DNA from: Thermoanaerobaculia bacterium
GTDB taxonomy: Bacteria; Acidobacteriota; Thermoanaerobaculia; Multivoradales; JAHEKO01
Assembly (NCBI GenBank): GCA_945787525.1
Contig: CALZJC010000008.1
Span: forward strand, 1-39,279
Length of the DNA: 39,279 nucleotides
Reading direction: 5' to 3'
Part shown: piece by piece, positions 19,845 through 27,460 of the stretch
Layout: every line of letters begins with the position of its first letter
Position numbering within the stretch: the stretch's first letter is position 1
Program-made: the position numbers and the translations under genes
The notes under the pieces: generated by a model
What the model was told of the DNA's origin: nothing
Database searches by the model: none
Seen by the model: only the letters and a program-made list of their open reading frames with translations

Positions 19845-20039
19845 ATGTTTGCGAGCAACAAGATCAAGCTGGACAAGGAGCTGATCGCGCGGATTCGGCG
19901 ATACGCCGAGATCGCCGGCTACTCTTCGCCCGAGGAGTTCATCACCCACGCCCTGGAGAAGGAGCTGGCGAAGCTCGACGGAGCGGAGAGCGAAGACGAG
20001 ATCAAGAAGCGCCTCCGCGGTCTGGGCTACATCTCCTGA
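19845..20039 (+). CDS. Small ribbon-helix-helix-like protein ending in GLGYIS
   Basis: 64 aa: IKLDKELIARIRRYAEIAGYSSPEEFITHALEKEL resembles an RHH fold; 13 bp after the upstream gene and 7 bp before the next. Confidence 0.75.
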   Translation: MFASNKIKLDKELIARIRRYAEIAGYSSPEEFITHALEKELAKLDGAESEDEIKKRLRGLGYIS

Positions 20040-20046
20040 CGAGCCC

Positions 20047-20880
20047 ATGTCCGTCCTCAACGCCGTCCTGAGAGCCGCCGTCGACGGCCTGCTCTCTCCC
20101 TTTCGCGGCCTGTCGCCGTGGGTGGGTCTGGCCGTGGTGTCGATCCTGACGGCGGTGCCGATGCTGCTGGTCTTCAGGGCTACCTCCAACCAGACAGCGC
20201 TGGCGGCGGTCAAGAAGCAGATCCACGCCGGGCTTTTCGAGATCCGGCTGTTCAATGACGATCTGCGGGCCATCATGAGGGCGCAGCTCCATATCCTGCG
20301 CCAGAACCTCAGCTACCTCCGCCTCTCGCTGCCACCGATGCTCTGGATCGTGCCGCCGCTGGTGCTGCTGTTCGCCCAACTGCAGTTCCACTACGGCTAT
20401 CGCGGCCTGGAAGTGGGCCAGCCCGCTCTGCTGGAGGCCACTATCCGTGAGAGCGCGCTGGATGGCGCAACCGGCAAGCCGACGCTGCGGCTCGACGTCC
20501 CCGACGGCCTGCGGGTGGAAACGCCGCCGCTGTGGATCGCCTCCGAGAGCCGCTTCAGCTGGCGTATCGCCGCCGAGCGGCAGGGTGACTACACCGTCAA
20601 GCTGGGCTTCGCCGGCCAGGAGGTCGAAAAGTCGGTGCACGCCGGCGAGCGGGTGGTGCTGCGCTCGCCCGAGCGGTTGGCCCCCACTTTCGTCAATCAG
20701 CTGCTCTATCCAGCCGAGCCGCCGCTGCCGGGCGACGGACCGTTCAGCGCGGTGAGTATCGGCTACCCGGAACGCGCCCTGTCTCTCTTTGGCCTCGAGA
20801 CGCCGTGGTGGGTGGTCTATCTCGGCCTGCTGTTCCTCGTCATCCTGGCGTTGCGCAACGCCTTCGGCGTGACGATCTAG
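20047..20880 (+). CDS. Uncharacterised three-TM membrane protein
   Basis: Predicted TMs: GLAVVSILTAVPMLLVF, MLWIVPPLVLLFAQLQF, WWVVYLGLLFLVILAL; charged helical segment between TM1 and TM2; beta-rich loop between TM2 and TM3. Confidence 0.8.
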   Translation: MSVLNAVLRAAVDGLLSPFRGLSPWVGLAVVSILTAVPMLLVFRATSNQTALAAVKKQIHAGLFEIRLFNDDLRAIMRAQLHILRQNLSYLRLSLPPMLWIVPPLVLLFAQLQFHYGYRGLEVGQPALLEATIRESALDGATGKPTLRLDVPDGLRVETPPLWIASESRFSWRIAAERQGDYTVKLGFAGQEVEKSVHAGERVVLRSPERLAPTFVNQLLYPAEPPLPGDGPFSAVSIGYPERALSLFGLETPWWVVYLGLLFLVILALRNAFGVTI

Positions 20881-20946
20881 CCTGGACTTCTCACCGATCC
20901 CCTACGAAACGCCGTAGGTGCCTGAATCTGCTGCGTTACGGTCGGG

Positions 20947-21428
20947 TCACAGCGCCGCCGCCAGCAGCCGCCAGGCGGCCTCGACCTGAGCCCTCAGATC
21001 GGCCTCGGGCTCGAGCAGCCGGCGGCGGGCCAGGCCCTCGCACAGCGATGCGGCGAGCTCGGCCAGGGCGGCGGCCGGCGCTCCCAGCGCCTCGCCGAGC
21101 GCCTGCCGTGCCGACTCCCGGCGCCTATCCAACGCTGCAGCGACCCCGGGAGAACGCAGCGCGGCGGTCTCCAGCTCGAGCTGCAGCCGCGCCGGTGGAA
21201 GCCCGGCGGCGGCCGCCTCGAGCAGCCGGTGCAGGCGCTGCGAGGCATCCGCAGCGTCCTCGGTCGCCGCCAGCGCCGCCTCGACGAGGCTCGGCGTCGC
21301 CGCGGCCACGGCGGCAACCAGCTCCTCTTTGCCGGGCCCTCCAGTCCGTTGCGCTGCAGGCAGCGGGCGGCGGCCTGGACGATGCCCCGCTCGCGGGCGA
21401 GCAGGCGTTCTGGAGAGAGCTTTGGCAT
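20947..21428 (-). pseudogene. TetR/AcrR-family regulator with deleted helix-turn-helix and frameshift
   Basis: N-terminus MPKLSPERLLARERGIVQAAARCLQRNGLEG is in one frame; the typical post-HTH GKEELVAAVAAATPSLVEAAL continues in another. The expected recognition-helix region between them is missing. Confidence 0.75.
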
Positions 21429-21432
21429 AAAA

Positions 21433-21442
21433 AACGATCGTT
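21433..21442. promoter_or_regulatory. Palindromic operator-like site upstream of the TetR remnant
   Basis: AACGATCGTT perfect palindrome inside AT-rich AAAAACGATCGTTCGATTTTATAT, next to the tetR ATG (minus strand). Confidence 0.5.
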
Positions 21443-21532
21443 CGATTTTATATCAAGATCACGAACAGGCGTCAAGCCGCGGCTGGAGCGGAGAGCGCCT
21501 GGGGAGCGCCGCGGCGCGGCGGCTGGAATCCC

Positions 21533-21940
21533 TCAGCCGACGTGCACGACCAGGCGTCGCGGTCGGGGCCGGCGCCGGTGCTCCCAGAGGAAGACGCCCT
21601 GCCAGGTGCCGAGGGCCAGCCGGCCGTCGATCACCGGGATGGAGAGGGAGGTTGCGGTCAGGGCGGCTTTGACGTGTGCCGGCATGTCGTCAGGGCCCTC
21701 TTCGGTGTGGGTGAACAGCTCGTCCCTCTCCGGCACCAGCCGATCGAGCCAGTTCTCGAGGTCGCGGCAGGCCGCAGGATCCGCGTTCTCCTGAATGGTC
21801 AGGCTGGCGGACGTATGCTGCAAGAACAGGGTGCAGAGGCCTTCGCGCATGCCGCTGGCCGCAACCGCTGCGGCGACGCGATCGGTGATCTCGAACAGAC
21901 CGGCGCCGCCGGGCTCGAGCCTCAGGGTCTCAGTCGACAT
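21533..21940 (-). CDS. yjbQ: YjbQ / UPF0047 family protein
   Basis: LFLQHTSASLTIQENAD, DLENWLDRLVPERDELFTHTEEGPDDMPAHVKAAL, and GTWQGVFLWEHR. Confidence 0.93.
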   Translation of the reverse strand: MSTETLRLEPGGAGLFEITDRVAAAVAASGMREGLCTLFLQHTSASLTIQENADPAACRDLENWLDRLVPERDELFTHTEEGPDDMPAHVKAALTATSLSIPVIDGRLALGTWQGVFLWEHRRRPRPRRLVVHVG

Positions 21941-21978
21941 GGGGTTTTGCGCGAGGATCGGATCATAGCTGGTCGTCT

Positions 21979-23274
21979 ATGGGTTCCTGTGACGATCTCC
22001 TGACGCTGCCTGACGTATTCTCCACCAAACCCGAGGCGTCGAATACCAGCAACGGCGCCAGCGCGGCGGTTGCGGCGCAGATACTCGGAGGCGGCATCCT
22101 GAAGATCGGCCCACGGATCCTGCTGGTTGACGAGAACGTGGAGGATCGCGCGCTCGCGGCGACGGTTCTGTCGCGCCACCTGCCGGAGGCGCGGCTGGAC
22201 GAGGTGGGGCATGCGGCCGACTTCGCCCGCGCGCTGGGCGCCGGCCGCTTCGACGTTCTGATCAGCGAGTTCCATCTCAGCTGGTCGGAGGGCGACAAGC
22301 TGCTGGCGGCGGTGCGCGACAGTCGTCCCGAGATCCCGGTGCTCTTCTTCTGCGCCGACGCCGAGGTCCAGGAGGTCGTGGAGGCGATGAAGCGGGGAGT
22401 GGCCGACTTTCTCTTCAAGACCTCGTCAGGATATCTCCGATTGCCCCGGGCGGTGGAGCAGGCGCTGGATCTCGCCCGCCGGCGCCAGCTGGCGGCGCGC
22501 AGCGAGGGACGGCGCGACCTCGAGCACAAGATCGCCGCTCTCGAGCAGACCAACGCGCGCCTCGGGGACTTCGCTTCGATCGCTTCGCACGAGCTGCAGG
22601 AGCCGTTGCGCATGGTGGAGAAGTACGGCGCCCTGGTCGCCGAGGGCGGCGGCAAGCTGACGGGTGAGCAGCGGGAAGCGCTGGAGTTCGTCCGTGGCGG
22701 CGCTCGCCGCATGCGTACTCTGGTGGAGGATCTGCTAAAGTTCTCGCGTCTGGAGACAGAAGCGAGGGCTTTCGAAGCCTGTGATTGCAGCAGGCTTGTG
22801 GAAGAGGCGGCGAACAACCTGCTCGCCGCGTTCGAGGAGAGCGGAGCCAGAATCGAGCGAGACGAACTTCCAACGGTGTTGGGAGATCACGCGCAACTTG
22901 TTCAGCTCTTTCAGAACCTGCTGGGCAATGCGGTGAAGTTCCGCGGTGACGCGCCGCCAGAGATCCACATCTCGGCCGAACGAAAGGGTGGCGAGTGGGT
23001 CTTCGCGGTCGAGGACAACGGCATCGGCATCGACCCCGCGCGGACAGAAGAGGTCTTCAAGCTGTTCACACGTCTACGGCCCGAGCTGCCCGGCACCGGT
23101 ATCGGATTGGCGCTGTGTCAGAGAATCGTGGAACGCCACGGCGGCCGGATCTGGGTAGAGTCGCGACCCGGCAAGGGCGCGGCGTTCATGTTCACGTTGC
23201 CCGAGCGCGGCTCCGGTGCGAAAGCGCATCCGGCTGCGGCCGAGGCGCTGGAGCAATCGGGTAGCGAGGCCTGA
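21979..23274 (+). CDS. Receiver-histidine kinase hybrid protein with degenerate receiver
   Basis: N-terminal REC-like fold (RILLVDENVEDR...FDVLISEFHL...FLFKTS); HisKA SHELQEPLRMV; HATPase N box LLGNAVKF and G box VEDNGIGI, GTGIGLAL. Confidence 0.9.
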   Translation: MGSCDDLLTLPDVFSTKPEASNTSNGASAAVAAQILGGGILKIGPRILLVDENVEDRALAATVLSRHLPEARLDEVGHAADFARALGAGRFDVLISEFHLSWSEGDKLLAAVRDSRPEIPVLFFCADAEVQEVVEAMKRGVADFLFKTSSGYLRLPRAVEQALDLARRRQLAARSEGRRDLEHKIAALEQTNARLGDFASIASHELQEPLRMVEKYGALVAEGGGKLTGEQREALEFVRGGARRMRTLVEDLLKFSRLETEARAFEACDCSRLVEEAANNLLAAFEESGARIERDELPTVLGDHAQLVQLFQNLLGNAVKFRGDAPPEIHISAERKGGEWVFAVEDNGIGIDPARTEEVFKLFTRLRPELPGTGIGLALCQRIVERHGGRIWVESRPGKGAAFMFTLPERGSGAKAHPAAAEALEQSGSEA

Positions 23275-25442
23275 TGGGCGACGCACCGATCCGGGTACTG
23301 ATGATCGAGGACAGCCCGGGCGACGCCCGGCTGATCGAGATCTATCTGTCACAGGCGACCACCACCACCTACCGGTTGACCCACTGCACGACTCTGGATG
23401 ACGGGCTCGGGCGGCTCGACCGGGACGAGTTCGACATCGTGCTGCTGGATCTCAAGCTACCGGACTCGAGCGGCATCGAGACCTTCGAGCAGACCTACGC
23501 TCGCGCACCGGACGTACCGATCGTGGTCATGACCGGTCACGACGACGCCCAGCTGGCGTTCCGGGCTGTGCGGGAAGGAGCGCAGGACTACCTCGTCAAG
23601 AACAACGTCGACGCGCCGTTGCTCAACCGGTCCATCCGCTACGCGATCGAGCGCAAGCACTACGAGGAGGCTTTGCGGGTCAGCGAGGAGCGCTACGCGC
23701 TGGCCATCAGTGGCGCCAACGACGGGCTGTGGGACTGGGATCTGGAAGAGGACCGGATCCACTACTCGACTCGTTGGAAGGAGATGATCGGCTACGACGA
23801 GGACGAGCTGTCGATCCATCCCGAAGAGTGGTTCAGCCGCGTCCACCCCGACGAGGTGGCGCGACTCAAGCAGGAGATCAGCGATCACCTTTCCGGTCGC
23901 AGCCTGCACTTCAAGCACGAGCATCGGATGCGGCATCGTGACGGCAGTTATCGCTGGATGCTGAGCCGTGGCATCGCGGTGCGCGGCGCCTCGGGCAGGC
24001 CCTGCCGCATGGCGGGCTCGTTGACCGATATCAACGCCCGCAAGATGACCGAGCAGCAGCTGCTGCACGACGCGATGCACGACGCTCTGACGGACCTGCC
24101 CAACTGGGCGCTCTTCATGGATCGATTGGGTGTGGCGATCGCCCAGTGCAAGCGGCGTGACGACCACCAGTTCGCGGTGCTGTTCCTCGACCTGGACCGT
24201 TTCAAGAACATCAACGACAGCCTGGGTCACGCCGTGGGCGACCTGTTGCTGATCAGCATCGCGCGTCGCTTTCGCGCCTTCCTGCGCCCCGGCGACACCG
24301 TCGCCCGGTTGGGCGGCGACGAGTTCGCCATCCTGGCCGACGCCATCGAATCGCCGAGCGACGCGACCCGTATCGCCGAGCGCATCAACGAGGAGCTCGG
24401 CCGGCCGTTCGACCTCCAGGGACACGAGGTCTTCACCAGCGCCAGCATCGGCCTCGCGCTGAGCTCCACGGGCTACGATCGGCCGGAGAAGGTGCTGCGC
24501 GACGCCGACACCGCCATGTACCGGGCCAAGTCGCTGGGCAAGGCCCGGCACGCGATCTTCGACCAGGATATGCACCGCCGCGCCGTCGAGCTGTTGAGCC
24601 TGGAGACCGATCTGCGGCGCGCGGTGACCCGCGACGAGTTCCGCGTCCACTACCAGCCGATCGTCGCGCTGTCGACCGGCGTTCTCGAGGGCTTCGAGGC
24701 GCTGGTTCGCTGGCAGCACCCGGTGAAGGGCCTGGTCTATCCCGAGGAGTTCATCTCGGTGGCCGAGGAGACGGGTCTCATCGTGCCGCTCGGCTGGAAA
24801 GTGATGCACGAGGCCTGCGCCCAGACTGCGGCCTGGCAGAAGCGGTTCCCTGCCGGCCAGCCCCTGACGGTCAGCGTCAACCTGTCCGGCAAGCAGTTTC
24901 GCCAGCCCGAACTGGTAAGGCGGATTGGCGAGATCCTGAGCGACAGCGCGCTCGAACCGTCGAGGCTGTGCCTGGAGATCACCGAGAGCATGATCATGGA
25001 GGACGCCGAATCGGCGGTGGACAAGATGCGCCAGCTGCGCGACGTCGGCGTCGAGCTGCACATCGACGACTTCGGGACCGGCTACTCCTCGCTGAGCTAT
25101 CTGCACCGACTGCCGACCCACACCATCAAGATCGATCGCTCCTTCGTGCGGCGGATGAGCGAGCGCAACGGCAAGTCCCAGATCGTCGGTACCATCGTCA
25201 CGCTGGCGCGCAATCTCGGCATGCGGGTGGCCGCCGAGGGCCTCGAGACCGCCGACCAGCTGGCCAAACTGCGTCAGCTCCAGTGCGAGTACGGTCAGGG
25301 CTTCTTTTTCTCCAAGCCGCTCGACCACGGCGACGCCGGCCGGCTGATCGCCAGCACGGCCATCTCGTGGGTGGTGGCGATGCGCTCTTCGATCAGGGCG
25401 ACGAGGGTGTCGCGGCGGGCCATCAATCCACCGATCTCGTAG
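23274..25442 (+). CDS. Response regulator with PAS, GGDEF and EAL domains
   Basis: REC with DIVLLDLKLPD, VMTG and YLVK; PAS_3; RPGDTVARLGGDEF (I-site RxxD); EALVRWQHP; DDFGTGYSSL; AEGLET. ATGA overlap with upstream kinase. Confidence 0.93.
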   Translation: MGDAPIRVLMIEDSPGDARLIEIYLSQATTTTYRLTHCTTLDDGLGRLDRDEFDIVLLDLKLPDSSGIETFEQTYARAPDVPIVVMTGHDDAQLAFRAVREGAQDYLVKNNVDAPLLNRSIRYAIERKHYEEALRVSEERYALAISGANDGLWDWDLEEDRIHYSTRWKEMIGYDEDELSIHPEEWFSRVHPDEVARLKQEISDHLSGRSLHFKHEHRMRHRDGSYRWMLSRGIAVRGASGRPCRMAGSLTDINARKMTEQQLLHDAMHDALTDLPNWALFMDRLGVAIAQCKRRDDHQFAVLFLDLDRFKNINDSLGHAVGDLLLISIARRFRAFLRPGDTVARLGGDEFAILADAIESPSDATRIAERINEELGRPFDLQGHEVFTSASIGLALSSTGYDRPEKVLRDADTAMYRAKSLGKARHAIFDQDMHRRAVELLSLETDLRRAVTRDEFRVHYQPIVALSTGVLEGFEALVRWQHPVKGLVYPEEFISVAEETGLIVPLGWKVMHEACAQTAAWQKRFPAGQPLTVSVNLSGKQFRQPELVRRIGEILSDSALEPSRLCLEITESMIMEDAESAVDKMRQLRDVGVELHIDDFGTGYSSLSYLHRLPTHTIKIDRSFVRRMSERNGKSQIVGTIVTLARNLGMRVAAEGLETADQLAKLRQLQCEYGQGFFFSKPLDHGDAGRLIASTAISWVVAMRSSIRATRVSRRAINPPIS

Positions 25443-27460
25443 CCGCCCAGATAGGGCTCGAGCCGGCGCCGCACCTCGGTCTCGTCGAGACCGCGCAACG
25501 CCTGGAAGAGGCGGCGCGAGCAGCGCCCGATCCGTTCCGGAGACGGCAGCTGCTTCATCCGGCCGAAGGTCCGGGTGTGGTCGATGAACCAGAGGTTCCA
25601 GTCGGAGTCGTAGAGGATGTTGCCCTGATTGCGGTCGATGTTGTTGGCCAGGTTGTCGAAGACCAGCATGTCCTTGGCGGTGAGACGCCAGTCGCCCGGC
25701 GGCGCGAGCTTCTTCTGCCGGCGATCGGACTCCGTCTGGGAGCTCTCGATCCAGAGCTGCACCGACCCCTTGTCGCGTCCCACCCTGCGCACGACCGCGG
25801 GCGGCACGTTGGTCATGCCGAGCATCCGACTGAGCTCGAACGCGGCGACGTTGTTGGCATAGTGATCGCGAAAGAAGTTCACCACCCTGCCACCGTGCAG
25901 GCGCTCGCGCCGCTTCTCGATACTCACGGTGTGGAAGATGGCATGCGCCCGCACTCCATCGCGCTCGAGCAGCAGCTTCCTGGGCAGGGTCACGCCGGTT
26001 TCGATGCCGCTGGTCTTCACCACCTTGGCGGTGGCCAGGAAATCGAGGACTTCGTCCACTTCGGCAAACGGCAGCGGCTTGCCGTCCGGGCCGATCCAGA
26101 CGGGTTCCGCCGGTAGGGAAGCGGTCGTCTCGACCTCGTCGCTGCCGGTCGCCGCCGCCGCGGCCGGATCCTGGTGCCCGTTGGTGGATTCGACCGGCTC
26201 GTCACCGTGACCGTTGCTGCCCTCGACCGGATCCGGCGGCGCTTTCCCGACGTCCGGGGTCGGCGCAGCCCCGCCGGCCAGCGGCACGCGTTCGTCGGCG
26301 TAGATCGCCGTCACCCTGTCGCCGTCGATCTCGAGGGCGGCGGCGCGGCCTCCCAGCTCGGCGTAGGCCATGGCGGTGTCGATGAGGTACACGCGGCCGT
26401 CGAAGCGAGAGCGGATGTCGCCCGGCTGCGGCGTGTGGCCGACGGCGATGCGCTTGGCGCCGAAGGCCTCCAGAACGCCCTCCAGCTCAGGCGCCAGGTC
26501 GGTCTCGCCGGCATTCGCCAGGCCCCGGTACCAGAGCGGGCCGCTCTCCTCGGTGGGAAACCAGCCACTCATCCCAGGTAGCCGCGCGTTGAGCTCCGCG
26601 AGGTCCGCGCGCCGCTCCAGCGCCGCGGCGCCGCCGTCATGTTCGAGTCGGGCCATTTCGACGAACAGGGAGCAGTACATCTCCCAGAGGCTGGAGAAGG
26701 GCAGGATGACGGCCTCGTCGAGCAGGCGTTGGCGGTCCTGGTCGAACTGCTCTATCGCCAGCCTGCCGGCCTCGTTGATCGCCGCTACCGACCGATAACC
26801 CTGCTCGACGAGAGCCGGGCTGATGCCGCCGTGCAGAAAGACCGAGCCCTCGATCTCGACAACCAGGCCGAGGCCGCGCAGCCAGCTGCCGTACTCGCCG
26901 GCCGGCGACAGCGCTTCGATGTACTCGACATAACCCGGTGGGTGGTCCTCGAACCAGGCGCCGCGGTCGTCGATCCAGGCCCGGTTACCCTCTTTGACGC
27001 AGCCGGGATAGCGTTTCTGCCAGCCGCGCCACTTCTTGTACCCCGCCTTTTGCCGCCGCCCGGCGTCGGTGCCGGCGAAGTCGCTCCAGATCTCGCGGTA
27101 GACCCTGGCCGGTGTCGACTGCTCGTCGAAGAGGTTGGCCAGGTTGCTGATCTCGTGGTTGCCGAGCAGCCCCACAACGCGGCCGCCGCGGCTCGGCGCC
27201 TGCTCCTGGAGAGAGCGCAGCCGGTCCATCACGGCTCGCACTCGCGGACCTCGATCGGTCAGATCGCCGGTCTGCACCAGGATCGCGTCGCCGCCCACCC
27301 AATTGCCGTCCTGGTCCATCAGGGCTGCCGCCCGGAGCACGGAGTCGAACCCCTCGATCTCGCCGTGCACGTCGCCGACCGCGACGATGCGCGCCGCCCA
27401 GGCGGTGCCTTGAGGAAGCAGCCAGATGAGACCGGCGAGCAGGAGGAGTGCGCGGACCAT
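25295..27460 (-). CDS. Exported PPP-type metallophosphatase fused to a PI-kinase/HipA/Fam20-like kinase-fold domain
   Basis: Signal peptide MVRALLLLAGLIWLLPQGTAWAA; GDVHG, GDLTDRG, GNHE, HGGIS, GHTPQPGD; then C-terminal VFDNLANNIDRNQGNILYDSDWNLWFIDHTRTF. Confidence 0.82.
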   Translation of the reverse strand: MVRALLLLAGLIWLLPQGTAWAARIVAVGDVHGEIEGFDSVLRAAALMDQDGNWVGGDAILVQTGDLTDRGPRVRAVMDRLRSLQEQAPSRGGRVVGLLGNHEISNLANLFDEQSTPARVYREIWSDFAGTDAGRRQKAGYKKWRGWQKRYPGCVKEGNRAWIDDRGAWFEDHPPGYVEYIEALSPAGEYGSWLRGLGLVVEIEGSVFLHGGISPALVEQGYRSVAAINEAGRLAIEQFDQDRQRLLDEAVILPFSSLWEMYCSLFVEMARLEHDGGAAALERRADLAELNARLPGMSGWFPTEESGPLWYRGLANAGETDLAPELEGVLEAFGAKRIAVGHTPQPGDIRSRFDGRVYLIDTAMAYAELGGRAAALEIDGDRVTAIYADERVPLAGGAAPTPDVGKAPPDPVEGSNGHGDEPVESTNGHQDPAAAAATGSDEVETTASLPAEPVWIGPDGKPLPFAEVDEVLDFLATAKVVKTSGIETGVTLPRKLLLERDGVRAHAIFHTVSIEKRRERLHGGRVVNFFRDHYANNVAAFELSRMLGMTNVPPAVVRRVGRDKGSVQLWIESSQTESDRRQKKLAPPGDWRLTAKDMLVFDNLANNIDRNQGNILYDSDWNLWFIDHTRTFGRMKQLPSPERIGRCSRRLFQALRGLDETEVRRRLEPYLGGYEIGGLMARRDTLVALIEERIATTHEMAVLAISRPASPWSSGLEKKKP

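Noticed and set aside
17585-19876. 763-aa minus-strand ORF opposite the second AlkP gene
   Set aside because: Long only because of GC codon bias; the opposite frame has intact AlkP motifs.
23457-25328. 623-aa minus-strand ORF over the GGDEF/EAL gene
   Set aside because: Antisense to intact REC/PAS/GGDEF/EAL motifs.
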